Shown piece by piece: positions 35,614 to 44,483 of a stretch of 44,483 nt of DNA. The stretch lies in IMG/VR virus record IMGVR_UViG_3300005529_000058, positions 1 through 44,483 of that record; one strand, written 5' to 3'. Numbering within the stretch: the first letter of the stretch is position 1; each line of letters begins with the position of its first letter. This DNA comes from a virus. Under the pieces are notes generated by a model. That model saw only the letters and a list, made by a program, of their open reading frames with translations. It did no database searches and was not told where the DNA came from. The position numbers were made by a program, and so were the translations under genes.

Positions 35614-38416
35614 GCGAGCCGCGGGCGTTACCGTCACGTTCAGCGCGGGCAGCGCCACGTTCCGGCGCGACGTCGACCAGAACACCGCGAAGATCCGCCA
35701 ATTCGGGGCGCATACGACGTCCTCCATGGCCGCCTCGAGCGCGGCGATTCGAACGCTTGAAGGAAATTTCGACCACAATCTGCGCGCCGTAGAGCGGTTC
35801 CTTGGAACGACGCTCAAGCTGGGGCCGGTGCTGCAGGCTGCGTTTCCGATCGTCGGCGGAGTTGCGTTTGCGGGACTACTGGTCGACATCGGTGAAAAGG
35901 TGGTGAAGTTCGTTCGCGATATCCAGACGGCGCCGGAAAAGATCCGGGGAGCATTCCGCGAGCTGAACGCTCCGCTGCGGCTGACGAACGACGAATTAGA
36001 CCTGGCGAATAGCCGCCTCGAGGCGGACATTGCGAAGCTCGAAGGAAAGCGGCAGAACACTCTCGCGATCGCGCTGAACGAGGCGAAGGTCGCGGCGGAC
36101 AAGTTGGCCGACTCCCTCGACAAGGACCTTGGCGCGCTGCATAAGCTGCTCGACGAACAGCAGGCGAGTTGGTATCAACGACTCTTGACTGGCGAGGGGA
36201 GCACTAAGGACATTGTTGAGCGGCTCGGCGGCAAGACGGGTTTCGGGGGATTTCGGGGTGAGATTGCAGAAAAAATGAGGACTGGCCGCGATCAGATCGC
36301 GGATGCGAAGACGCTGAATGAAGCCGGTGCGCGCAGGGAGCAACTGGCGCGCGTAGTCGACGATGCGTACCAGAAACAGATCGAGGACTTCGAGGCGCGC
36401 CTCGCAACGGCAAGAAAGAAAGCGGAACCGATTCCCCAGTTTGTCACGACCGGTCCCAACGGTGAGGGTTACGAAACGCTGATTCCGGGCCAGGAACAAA
36501 CGCGCACGATCGAAGGACTTACTGGAGCGCTGGAGCGGTTGAAGCAGGAGCGTCTGGAGACGATAAAGAGCATTCGGAATACGGAGCTGCAGCAGAAGGA
36601 TACGCAGCTCCATGGTGCCAAGGACGACGCTCGGTTAGACAAGCCTTTCAATGACCGCATGAAAGCCATGGCGGCGCAGCTGGAGGCTGTGCGTCAGAAG
36701 CTGACGGCGATCGGGCAACCGGAAGCGGCGCAGGTGCTGGCGAAGGCGTTTGGCGATGCGGGCAAGACCATCGAAGAAGTCAATAAGGCGCTCGAGCGGC
36801 AGCACACGAAGCTGAGCAATACGGAAGAAGCCTCGATCGTCCTGACGGAGATGGAGATTGCGAGCGCCGAGGCTGAGGCGCAGTGGAAAACGAAGCTCGA
36901 TGCCACGTCGACGTCCATCGAGGAGCGGATCCGCGCGCAGGAACTCCTGACGGCGGCGATCGGCAAGGGGTATGAGGCGACGAAGCGGGCGAGCGTCGAG
37001 TCGCAGGTGGTGCGCGCCGTCGGCTCCAATTTCGGCGACGCGAACTGGATGAAGGATCACGCGGCGGATGTCGCGGCCTTGCGCGGGCGCTTCGAAAAGG
37101 AATTCGAAGCGCAGCACGGCGAGCAGGTCGCCGCGGCGATCGATGGCTTGAACCAGCAGATTTCGCTCGAAAGGCAACTGGCGGCAGTGCAGACCGAGGG
37201 CGCGGGGGCCGTTCGGGACGCGGCCTTTGCCCATAAGATCGCAATCCTCCAGCAGAACGGCGCGACGGATGAGCAGATTCAGGCGGAGCGGGATCTTTAT
37301 GCGGCGCAGAAGGCGAATCTCTCGGCCGACAACATCGCCAAGCTGAAAGAAAAAACGGATGAAACCGAGCGGCTGACGGCGGCGATCATGGAAGGGGCCG
37401 AGGCGGAACGTCTGGCGGCGCTAGAGAACAAGTACGCGGCGATGCGGCGCGGGGGCTCGAGCGAAGACGAGATTGCGGCGGCGCGGAAGCTGGACCAGGT
37501 GGAGCATCAGGGCCAGGTGACGAGAGAGGCGATCCGGACTGGCATGGTCTACAAGGATCAACTCGAGAGCCTCAATCAGCAGATCGAGGCGCTGAAAAAG
37601 ACGCGCGAGGCGCAGGGCGACAATCTCGCGATCGAATTGGCGCTCCGCGATCTGGAGAATCAACGCCTGCAGGCGCTTGCGAACTACTCGCTTTCGATGG
37701 GCCGCGCTCGCGATGGCGTGCGGGCCTTCTTCATCGAAATGCAGGAGAGCGGGCGGACCGCGGCGCAGAACATCTATGAGGCGCTGCATTCGACGTTCGA
37801 CAAGCTGACGACCGAGCTGGGGAAGCTTGCGACGGGGCAGAAAACGTCGTTCGGAAAGACCTTTCAATCGATCGGCCAGGAGATGGTGACGAATCAGATC
37901 CGGTCCATCGCGCAGAAGGGCCTCGCGGCGCTGGGGAAGAAGTTCGGCATCGACGTCGGACAGGGCAAGCCGGATGGGACGCGGTCGAATCCGCTGTGGG
38001 TGCAGATGGCGGATGCGAGCGCGATCGCGAATCCGGCGGGGATTGCCGGCAAGCTCGGTGGGCTTTTCGGCGGCGGAGATAAGGGCGGCGGGATCTTCAG
38101 TTTCCTGGGAAGCCTGGGCAGCCTGATTCCGCATGCGGATGGAGGATTCGTGTCACCGAATAGCGCCTACCTCGTGGGCGAGCGCGGTCCTGAGCCGTTC
38201 TTCCCGGGGACGTCGGGATACATGATGTCCGCGGCCGCTTCGCGGCGCAGCTCTGGCGGGGAAACCCACATGTACACGATCGATGCGCGGGGAACGGATC
38301 CGGTGCTGGTCGAGCAAAGGGTGAAGGCCGCGATTCTCGCGGCGCACGATTCGGCGGTGACGAAGAGCGTCCAGGTGAATCACGACCAGGCACGCCGCGT
38401 GCCGGGGAAGGGCTGA
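35606..38416 (+). CDS. Tape measure protein
   Basis: A 936-residue protein starting at ATG 35606 (overlapping the upstream stop). The N-terminal 100 residues (VTVTFSAGSATFRRDVDQNT, then TKIRQ-type helices) lead into a hydrophobic helix (FPIVGGVAFAGLLVDIGEKV) and a long Gln/Glu/Ala-rich coiled-coil body. The C-terminal end holds HADGGFVSPNSAYLVGERGP then EPFFPGTSGYMM, the familiar end of tail tape measures. Its length would set tail length, roughly 140 nm by the usual 1.5 angstrom per residue rule. Confidence 0.9.
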   Translation: MARRAAGVTVTFSAGSATFRRDVDQNTAKIRQFGAHTTSSMAASSAAIRTLEGNFDHNLRAVERFLGTTLKLGPVLQAAFPIVGGVAFAGLLVDIGEKVVKFVRDIQTAPEKIRGAFRELNAPLRLTNDELDLANSRLEADIAKLEGKRQNTLAIALNEAKVAADKLADSLDKDLGALHKLLDEQQASWYQRLLTGEGSTKDIVERLGGKTGFGGFRGEIAEKMRTGRDQIADAKTLNEAGARREQLARVVDDAYQKQIEDFEARLATARKKAEPIPQFVTTGPNGEGYETLIPGQEQTRTIEGLTGALERLKQERLETIKSIRNTELQQKDTQLHGAKDDARLDKPFNDRMKAMAAQLEAVRQKLTAIGQPEAAQVLAKAFGDAGKTIEEVNKALERQHTKLSNTEEASIVLTEMEIASAEAEAQWKTKLDATSTSIEERIRAQELLTAAIGKGYEATKRASVESQVVRAVGSNFGDANWMKDHAADVAALRGRFEKEFEAQHGEQVAAAIDGLNQQISLERQLAAVQTEGAGAVRDAAFAHKIAILQQNGATDEQIQAERDLYAAQKANLSADNIAKLKEKTDETERLTAAIMEGAEAERLAALENKYAAMRRGGSSEDEIAAARKLDQVEHQGQVTREAIRTGMVYKDQLESLNQQIEALKKTREAQGDNLAIELALRDLENQRLQALANYSLSMGRARDGVRAFFIEMQESGRTAAQNIYEALHSTFDKLTTELGKLATGQKTSFGKTFQSIGQEMVTNQIRSIAQKGLAALGKKFGIDVGQGKPDGTRSNPLWVQMADASAIANPAGIAGKLGGLFGGGDKGGGIFSFLGSLGSLIPHADGGFVSPNSAYLVGERGPEPFFPGTSGYMMSAAASRRSSGGETHMYTIDARGTDPVLVEQRVKAAILAAHDSAVTKSVQVNHDQARRVPGKG

Positions 38417-38421
38417 GGGTT

Positions 38422-38835
38422 ATGTCGCGAAGCGTCAACAAGGTTATTTTGATCGGCCATTTAGGCAGGGATGCGGAGACTTCCTGGACGCCGTCGCAGG
38501 TGTCGGTGACGAAGTTTTCGGTGGCCACGAACCGGCGGTGGAAGGATCAAGGCTCGGGCGAGTGGAAAGAGCAGACCGACTGGACCAGCGTCGTGCTCTG
38601 GCGCGGGGAGAAGGTCGCGGAGTACCTCAAGAAAGGGCAGCAGGTCTATGTGGAGGGCCGGCTGCAGACGCGGAGCTATGAGAAGGACGGCATGAAGCAC
38701 TGGGTCACGGAGGTGATCGCGGACTCTGTGATTCTGCTGGGCGGCTCCGGCGATCGCGGCGGCGCGTCCCGCGCGGGCGCAGGGGATCCGCCGCCGCATC
38801 GCGACGGGGTAGGGGATGACGACGTTCCGTTCTAG
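38422..38835 (+). CDS. ssb: Single-stranded DNA-binding protein
   Basis: A 137-residue SSB: MSRSVNKVILIGHLGRDAET, VTKFSVATNRRWKD, EQTDWTSVVLWRGEKVAEYL, KKGQQVYVEGRLQTRSYEKD, a Gly/Pro/Arg-rich linker and the acidic tip DDDVPF that recruits partner proteins. The fold is complete. It sits between the tape measure and the distal tail gene, far from the replication block at 13.5-18 kb, so it would be expressed late unless it has its own promoter, which I do not see. Confidence 0.95.
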   Translation: MSRSVNKVILIGHLGRDAETSWTPSQVSVTKFSVATNRRWKDQGSGEWKEQTDWTSVVLWRGEKVAEYLKKGQQVYVEGRLQTRSYEKDGMKHWVTEVIADSVILLGGSGDRGGASRAGAGDPPPHRDGVGDDDVPF

Positions 38836-38843
38836 GAAGAGCG

Positions 38844-39233
38844 ATGCCGACATTTGAAGGGCGGAACATCATCACGATCCCGGCGTATCCGCCGGCGCCG
38901 CAGTCGATCGAAGTGACGGCGATCGACGTAGTGGGTCAGAATGTATCGCCCTTCACGGGGCAGCAGCAGGTGTACGACTGGAATGCTTCCTGGCTCGAGG
39001 CCTCGGTGACGATGCCGCCGATGACGGACGCGACCGCGCAGGCCTGGGTGCAGTTCCTGAAGGATCTGAAGGGCGTGGCGAACGTGTTTCAATTCACGGC
39101 CGGATTCCAGGCGGCATTTCCGCTGAGCATCCCCAACGGCTGGTATTGGTCACTGAAGTCGAACGAGCGGAAATGGTCGATCACGAAGGCCGCGATCTAC
39201 GGGATGCAGTTCGATATCCGGAGGGCGTTCTAA
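38844..39233 (+). CDS. Distal tail / tail tip protein
   Basis: A 129-residue protein: ITIPAYPPAPQSIEVTAIDV, QQVYDWNASWLEASVTMPPM, AQAWVQFLKDLKGVANVFQF. The position just before the DUF2163-like and hub genes and the beta-rich layout fit a distal tail component. Family assignment is by context, so only moderate confidence. Confidence 0.55.
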   Translation: MPTFEGRNIITIPAYPPAPQSIEVTAIDVVGQNVSPFTGQQQVYDWNASWLEASVTMPPMTDATAQAWVQFLKDLKGVANVFQFTAGFQAAFPLSIPNGWYWSLKSNERKWSITKAAIYGMQFDIRRAF

Positions 39234-39237
39234 AGCG

Positions 39238-39822
39238 ATGCGTCCGATGTCTGACGACATGGCGACGGCGTTGTCTTCGCCGCTGCTGAGGCCCGCGATT
39301 TTCTTTCAGGCGCAGTTTGCGAGCGGAACGATTTATCTGTGGAGCGGCATCGGGACGATCTCATGGAACGGTCAGAATTGGACCGGCGTGGGCTCGCTGG
39401 GCAAGATTTCAGCGATCGAAGAAGGGACCGGGATCGAAGCGAAGGGTGTGACCGTGCAGCTGAGCGGCATCGACCCGGCGATGCTGGCCGATGCGCTGCA
39501 GGAGCTGCAACTGGGGACGCCGGCGGCGATCTATCTGGCGCTGTTCGATACGAGCAGCCCTCCGCAGTTGATCGCGGATCCACTGGTTTGCTGGGCCGGG
39601 CGCGTCGACCAGCCCACGATCGAGGTGAGCGGCGAGTCGGCAACGATTTCGCTGAACTGCGAGAACCGGCTGCTCGACATGAACGTCGCGGTGGACCGCC
39701 GATACACGCTGGACGACTCGCACATTGAGAATCCGGACGACCTCGGGTTCATGTTCGTGAACTCGCTACAAGAGCAAACGATTAGTTGGGGAAGGACCCC
39801 TGCCTCGAGTAACAACCTCTAG
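39238..39822 (+). CDS. Tail tip protein, DUF2163-like
   Basis: A 194-residue beta-rich protein: LLRPAIFFQAQFASGTIYLW, SWNGQNWTGVGSLGKISAIE, VTVQLSGIDPAMLADALQEL and a later WAGRVDQPTIEVSGESATIS. These features match a family of tail tip proteins that sit before the DUF6950 protein and hub in many siphoviruses. The function is to build the tail tip. Confidence 0.65.
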   Translation: MRPMSDDMATALSSPLLRPAIFFQAQFASGTIYLWSGIGTISWNGQNWTGVGSLGKISAIEEGTGIEAKGVTVQLSGIDPAMLADALQELQLGTPAAIYLALFDTSSPPQLIADPLVCWAGRVDQPTIEVSGESATISLNCENRLLDMNVAVDRRYTLDDSHIENPDDLGFMFVNSLQEQTISWGRTPASSNNL

Positions 39823-39828
39823 CTGCGA

Positions 39829-40269
39829 ATGAAGACGAATCTCAAAAGAGCGTCGGACTGGGCGCAGCGGCTGGAGATCTTTCTTCGCGAAAACCATGCG
39901 AGAAAGTTCCAATACGGGCGCTGGGATTGCTGCCTGTTCGTCGCGGACGCGATCGCGGCGATGACGGGGAGCGATGTGGCGGCCGAGTTTCGCGGGAAGT
40001 ATGCACGCTGGGGCGAGGCGCTGCGCGTGATGGAGGCGAAGACGGGGCAGCGATCGGTGGCCGCGATCGCCGCCGCGGTGGCGGAAGAGTTCGGAATGCC
40101 GGAAGCGGCACCCGGGCGAGCGCAGCGCGGCGATATGGCTCTGCGGCGCCGGCCGCGAGGTTATTCGCTCGGCCTGGTGGCGATGAACGGGCTCGAGATT
40201 CTGTTTCCGTGCGCGATGGGTATGGGGACCTGTCCGCTGAGCGATGCAACGCGGGTCTGGCACGTCTAA
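39829..40269 (+). CDS. DUF6950 protein, NlpC/P60-like tail-associated
   Basis: A 146-residue protein with FQYGRWDCCLFVADAIAAMT near residue 28 (Cys39/Cys40 after the WD pair) and later QRGDMALRRRPRG. This F-x-(W/Y)-G-x-x-DC-x-x-F pattern is that of DUF6950 proteins, which resemble NlpC/P60 cysteine peptidases and lie next to the tail hub. It may open peptidoglycan during entry; the catalytic His cannot be assigned with certainty. Confidence 0.7.
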   Translation: MKTNLKRASDWAQRLEIFLRENHARKFQYGRWDCCLFVADAIAAMTGSDVAAEFRGKYARWGEALRVMEAKTGQRSVAAIAAAVAEEFGMPEAAPGRAQRGDMALRRRPRGYSLGLVAMNGLEILFPCAMGMGTCPLSDATRVWHV

Positions 40270-43200
40270 ATGTCAAAGGGCATCGTCGAAACGGTTGCGG
40301 GGCTGGCCACGATCGCGGCCGGCGTGTATATCGAGATCGCTTCGTTCGGCGCGCTGACTCCGCTGGCCACGTTTCTGATCAGTGCCGGGTCCGGGATGGT
40401 CATCGCCGGCGTCGGGACGATGCTCTCGAAGGGGCCGCTGCAGGGATTCGCGACGACGACGCGCAATCCGGTGGCTCCGTGGAATGTCGTGGTGGGGCGT
40501 GCGCGAGTAGGCGGCACGCCGGTTTACATCGGGGAGTTCGGGGAAAACGACAAGTACCTGGACATGGTGATGGTACTGGCGTGCCATCCGTGCGAGGCCG
40601 TCGACGCGCTGCTGTTCGACATGCAGCGGGTGCAGATCGGCGCGAACAATACCAGCTTCACGCCGCTGCAGCAGACGATCCCGATCCAGCGGATCACGCG
40701 CGTGGGGAACGTGGTGACGGTGGTGCTGAACGCGAACATCCCCCTGGTCTCCGATGGAGACCAGCTGATTATCCAGGGCGTGCATCCGGTGAGCGCGGGA
40801 CTCAACGGGCGATTTCCGATCCAGATCGTGAGCCAGGTGTTCGGCAGCCCGGGCAGCTTGACGTTTACCTACTTGAGCGGCGGGACGGCGATCGATATTC
40901 CGTCGTTCCCCGGATCCGAGAGCGGGCAGGTCAAGACGACCTGGCCGGACTACGGGAAGAAGGTCTACATGGAGGTCCTGCTGGGCGACCAGGTGCAGGG
41001 CCAGACTTTCGCCGGCATGCTCAACGGGACGCCGAGCGACGGGGATGCCGGCAACCTGATCCAGAATTCGCCGAACCCGTGGACCGCTGACTGCTCGCTG
41101 GTGGGGATGACGGCTGTTTTTCTGCGGCTGCACTATAACGACACGATCTTCGCGAACGGGCTGCCGCAGATCAGCTTTCGCGTGCGCGGCAAGAAAGACA
41201 TCCTGGATCCGCGGACTTCGCCGCCGACGGTGGGGTACACGGAGAACGCCGCGCTGATCATCGCGGATTATCTGGCGAACACGAAGTGGGGCTTCAAGGC
41301 GACGTATGGCACAGAAATTCCGCTGCCGCAACTGATCGCGGCAGCAAATCTCTGCGATGAGGCGGTGGACCTGGCGCAGCCTCCGGGAGCGACGGAGCCG
41401 CGGTACACGTGCAACGGGACGTTCCAGCTTTCGATGAAGCGCGGCGAGGTGCTGCAGAATCTGCTGACGTCGTGCGGGCGGCTGACATATATCGGCGGGC
41501 AGTTCGTGATCTGGCCGTGGGCATGGTATGGCGTGGCGAAAACGCTCGACAATGCATGGCTGCTGTCGAATCTGACGAAGCCGTTCCGGTGGCGGCCGTC
41601 GGTGACGATCAGCGATCTGTACAACGGCGTGAAGGGGACGTTCATTTCGCCGCTGAACAACTGGCAGTCGAGCGACTTTCCGCGGTATGCGCAGGACGCG
41701 GAGCACGGTTATGACGACGGGCCTCCGGAGTACGACTTCGATGCGAACCTGGCGGCGGACGGCGGCGACCGGCGCTGGAAGGATATCCAGCTACCCTTCA
41801 CGATTTCTTCGGGCATGGCGCAGCGTCTGGGGAAGATCGAGCTGATGCGATCGCGCCGTCAGGGGACAGGGACGTTTCCGCTGAATATGTCGGGGTATCA
41901 GTTCACGCCGCCTGATGTGCTTTCGCTCACGCTGAGTTTCTTCGGCTGGGCCGACAAATATCTGGAAGTGCGGCAATCGCGATTCATGCTCGACGGCGCG
42001 GTCCTCGGCGTCGAACTCGACCTGCAGGAGACGGATCCATCGGATTACGCGTGGGACATCGGCGAGGAGCTTTCGCCGGCGGGCTATCAGCAGGCGATCG
42101 TGCCGGATAACCGGACGCCCGCGGCCCCCACGGATCTGGCGACTTTCAGCGAGCAGGGGCACGTTGTTCTGACGTGGACGGAACCGGCGGACGGATATGT
42201 GCTGAACGGCGGGCATGTCGAGATTCAGTATCAGTTGCTGGAATCGCCGGAAGGGCTGTGGCTTTCGCTGGGCCGTTTCGATCCGACGATCACGCAGGCG
42301 ACCCTGCCGCTCCTGATTCCGGGAGAAATGTATACGATCCGGATCCGCGCGGTGAATGCGGCGGGTGTACCGTCAGCCTGGGTGATGATCGTGGTCACGG
42401 CGCCGGCGCTGACGATCGCGCAGTGGCAGCCGTACCAGGTGCAGGGCGACCCGGCGGATGCGCTCTTCCCCAACGAGTGGACTTTCGACGTCGCGCTGGC
42501 CTATCAACTCACAGGCGACGACAACATCCTGATGAACATCGTCGCGACGGGAAAGCGGCCGGTGACGAAGTTCCTGACGGACACGGCGCCGTCGATCGCG
42601 GCCATAGGTCAGGCGTCCGCTGGAGGCAGCTTGCCCGGCGGCCGGACGTATCTGGTATCGCTTGGGGCCCTTGACGGATCGAACCGGAGCGTGCGGCCGA
42701 CCGACGTCGACGCGGTTGTGGTGCCGGGCGGATCCGACCTGAACGAGATCGTGCTGAGCGGGATCGTCTGGCCCGCGGTCGACGGGCTGACACAGGGCGT
42801 CGTCTTTCTGCAGGATTCGGAATCGGACGATCTGCTTTGCGCGCAGTTGACTGTGCCGCTGACGCCGGGTGGGGCAGGGAACTATACCCCGACACTGATC
42901 TCCATTCCAGGTCCGCTGGTGCGCTCGAGCTGGGCGCGGCCGAATGAGGATGTCGCGGGCGTCGTGCTCAAAGGGCGGCATCTGATCCATGGCGGCGCCG
43001 TGGGCGCGGTGATCGACGCGGTTTCCGGGAACACGGTGGTTTCAAATGAGTGCGTCGATGTGGCGGGCGTCGACAACTGGACGGGCCGCGAACTGGTGCC
43101 GATCGGAAGGCAGAACGCGAGCATTCCGTTCCAGGCCTATAAAATCACGGCGTTCGACCCGGCCACAGGTACATTCACGCTGGACCGGCCCGCGACGGCG

Positions 43201-43962
43201 CTCGAGGCCGACGACGTTTTCGTGATCGCGACGATCGGCCTGGACAACAGCGCGAATCCCTACCAGGTGAGCGACGGGCGGTTTTCGAATGCCGCGAATA
43301 CGGATGCGCAAGGGAACTCGACGCCACACAGCGGCCTGACACCGAGCGATCCGAACGAAATCGGGAACGTCGTCTTTGTGATCGCGGGGACAAGCCGAGG
43401 AATGAGCGCGAAGATCGTCGACAACGACGCGACGAGTTATACGCTCGATGCTCCGATTCCGATCGACGGAACGTCGCGGTGGGTTGTGGTCGAGGACGGA
43501 TGGCCCTTTTCTGTACCCTCGAGCGCTTCGGGGAGCGGTGACGCGTTTCTGGCGGCGTCGATCGCGATGCCGACGGCGAACTTTACGAAACGGTCGATGC
43601 TGATCGGGGCGTTCGCGGTGGACTCCTCGGGGAACGAGTCGCAAGAGGCGGATGCACCGTTCCGGATGATCTATGTGCCGGCGACGGGCAAGCCCCAGCG
43701 GACAGTGACGGCAGACACGACGATCGGACCCGGCGATTACATGTTGAACTGCGACACGAGCGGTGGGCCGGTTACGGTGACTCTGCTCGATTCCACGCAG
43801 GTACCGGGGCGCCGCTTCTTAATCGTGAAGGTGAGCGACGACGACAATGCCGTGACGATTTCCGTGCAAAATTCCGGCGTGATTTTGACGACGGGTGGGA
43901 ACGTCGACCAGTTGGAGCTCGACGCGATCGGCGAGAGTGTGGAAGTGGTGGCGAATGGCTAA
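40270..43962 (+). CDS. Tail hub / host specificity (J-like) protein
   Basis: A 1230-residue protein. The N-terminus has a hydrophobic Gly/Ala stretch (LATIAAGVYIEIASFGALTP), then RNPVAPWNVVVGRARVGGTP and the long beta-rich hub body (YTENAALIIADYLANTKWGF, VLQNLLTSCGRLTYIGGQFV). A fibronectin type III domain follows at about residues 615-712 (APTDLATFSEQGHVVLTWTE ... YTIRIRAVNAAGVPS). The C-terminal part is beta-rich. This is the arrangement of J-like central tail proteins that contact the host. It ends overlapping the last fibre gene. Confidence 0.85.
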   Translation: MSKGIVETVAGLATIAAGVYIEIASFGALTPLATFLISAGSGMVIAGVGTMLSKGPLQGFATTTRNPVAPWNVVVGRARVGGTPVYIGEFGENDKYLDMVMVLACHPCEAVDALLFDMQRVQIGANNTSFTPLQQTIPIQRITRVGNVVTVVLNANIPLVSDGDQLIIQGVHPVSAGLNGRFPIQIVSQVFGSPGSLTFTYLSGGTAIDIPSFPGSESGQVKTTWPDYGKKVYMEVLLGDQVQGQTFAGMLNGTPSDGDAGNLIQNSPNPWTADCSLVGMTAVFLRLHYNDTIFANGLPQISFRVRGKKDILDPRTSPPTVGYTENAALIIADYLANTKWGFKATYGTEIPLPQLIAAANLCDEAVDLAQPPGATEPRYTCNGTFQLSMKRGEVLQNLLTSCGRLTYIGGQFVIWPWAWYGVAKTLDNAWLLSNLTKPFRWRPSVTISDLYNGVKGTFISPLNNWQSSDFPRYAQDAEHGYDDGPPEYDFDANLAADGGDRRWKDIQLPFTISSGMAQRLGKIELMRSRRQGTGTFPLNMSGYQFTPPDVLSLTLSFFGWADKYLEVRQSRFMLDGAVLGVELDLQETDPSDYAWDIGEELSPAGYQQAIVPDNRTPAAPTDLATFSEQGHVVLTWTEPADGYVLNGGHVEIQYQLLESPEGLWLSLGRFDPTITQATLPLLIPGEMYTIRIRAVNAAGVPSAWVMIVVTAPALTIAQWQPYQVQGDPADALFPNEWTFDVALAYQLTGDDNILMNIVATGKRPVTKFLTDTAPSIAAIGQASAGGSLPGGRTYLVSLGALDGSNRSVRPTDVDAVVVPGGSDLNEIVLSGIVWPAVDGLTQGVVFLQDSESDDLLCAQLTVPLTPGGAGNYTPTLISIPGPLVRSSWARPNEDVAGVVLKGRHLIHGGAVGAVIDAVSGNTVVSNECVDVAGVDNWTGRELVPIGRQNASIPFQAYKITAFDPATGTFTLDRPATALEADDVFVIATIGLDNSANPYQVSDGRFSNAANTDAQGNSTPHSGLTPSDPNEIGNVVFVIAGTSRGMSAKIVDNDATSYTLDAPIPIDGTSRWVVVEDGWPFSVPSSASGSGDAFLAASIAMPTANFTKRSMLIGAFAVDSSGNESQEADAPFRMIYVPATGKPQRTVTADTTIGPGDYMLNCDTSGGPVTVTLLDSTQVPGRRFLIVKVSDDDNAVTISVQNSGVILTTGGNVDQLELDAIGESVEVVANG

Positions 43963-44483
43963 TTCGTACACCGTGATCGCGGGAGCGGGTAAGTCGGCCG
44001 CTGTGGGTGGCGGGACGGTGCAGGATGCGCTTGGGCTGACGGCGAGCGCGATCATCGACCCGATCACCGGCGATCTGACGATTACGGCCGCGGTGACTCC
44101 GCCGGCTTCGCTAGGCGGAATCATTGGGTGGCATTTGTACCTAGAGTGCCCGGATCAGTCGAGCGCGGCGCCGTTCGTGTCGGGGTCGAGCCTGGCTGGG
44201 TCGGCTGTGGCGTCGGGCCCGTGGGCGCCGATCGATTGCGGAAAGCAGCCCTATAGCGCCGCGACGCAGCCGTGGATCCTCACGGTGCCGGCGCCGACGT
44301 CGATCGATCCGACGAATCCTCCGCCATGCAGGCTCTACGCGGTGGCCTATTCAGCGAACACGGAGAACGCCCTGGTCCAGGCGAACCAACCGAACGCGAC
44401 GCCCAGCGTGGTGTTCACGCCGGTGCCGGCGGGGACGCAGAATTCCGCGGGCACGAACGTCACGGCGATTTCCGGGTTGATTG
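43955..44483 (+). CDS. Tail fibre protein, N-terminal part (3' end beyond the right edge)
   Basis: The ATG at 43955 overlaps the hub stop. The visible 176 codons (YTVIAGAGKSAAVGGGTVQD, then LTITAAVTPPASLGGIIGWH and CRLYAVAYSANTENALVQAN) are beta-rich with conserved Cys and look like the N-terminal part of a fibre protein. The frame runs off the right edge with one base of a codon left over. Joined to base 1 of the window it continues in frame with 1-989, giving 505 residues, which is the main argument for circularity. Confidence 0.7.
   Translation, partial: MANSYTVIAGAGKSAAVGGGTVQDALGLTASAIIDPITGDLTITAAVTPPASLGGIIGWHLYLECPDQSSAAPFVSGSSLAGSAVASGPWAPIDCGKQPYSAATQPWILTVPAPTSIDPTNPPPCRLYAVAYSANTENALVQANQPNATPSVVFTPVPAGTQNSAGTNVTAISGLI

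Noticed and set aside
1-44483. Direct terminal repeats at the window ends
   Set aside because: The first and last 40 bases share no repeat, so there is no sign of a terminally redundant linear assembly.

Overview
The window reads best as a temperate, long-tailed (siphovirus-like) phage of an Acidobacteriota host, probably a Bryobacter/Solibacter relative. The host guess rests on high GC content, a PEP-CTERM protein, an integrase whose catalytic box reads NFQSLRRT (a spelling I associate with acidobacterial recombinases), and a tail-protein domain resembling secreted proteins of Solibacter-type genomes. I could run no database search, so taxonomy is inference.

The 44,483 bases look like a complete circular genome cut at an arbitrary point. 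The last reading frame (from 43955) runs off the right edge without a stop, the first (1-989) enters from the left edge without a start, and joining the ends continues one frame into a 505-residue tail fibre protein. A tRNA-Thr 3'-half lies inside the sequence next to the integrase, with repeated arm-like motifs on both sides. That is the layout of attP, not of an integrated attL or attR. If the window is not circular, 1-2150 would be host flank.

Layout: (a) 1-989, end of the tail fibre gene. (b) 1002-4237, a lysogeny and accessory zone mostly on the minus strand: PEP-CTERM surface protein, small membrane protein, XRE regulator, tiny secreted CPPWC peptide, a two-gene membrane operon behind its own strong promoter, and a ribbon-helix-helix regulator. 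(c) 4251-13238, a tightly overlapped early operon starting at a promoter packed with CTAG half-sites: Cro-like HTH, small unknown proteins, RRM RNA-binding protein, ParB-like protein, DUF5131 protein, two excisionase-like proteins and a tyrosine integrase. (d) 13283-13489, attP. (e) 13515-18257, replication: DUF4326 protein, primase-helicase, then a non-coding array of at least seven ACATCCCGCA-type repeats, a candidate origin or ParB site. (f) 18261-19263, a second promoter with palindromic operator and 10-bp phased repeats, then HNH endonuclease. (g) 19264-28911, packaging and head: small terminase (plus a partial paralogue), large terminase interrupted by an intein, portal, protease, major capsid and connectors. 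(h) 28908-33160, six glycan-modification genes set between head and tail genes. (i) 33295-44483, tail genes: terminator, tube, two chaperone paralogues, tape measure, an out-of-place SSB, tail tip, hub and fibre.

The most interesting parts are the glycosyltransferase/methyltransferase/PIG-L cassette, including a methyltransferase to GT-D fusion; the intein in the terminase Walker A motif, which starts with Gln and carries class 3 (W-C-T) residues; and the iteron-like array beside the primase-helicase in a phage that also encodes ParB. I recognise no holin and no confident endolysin.
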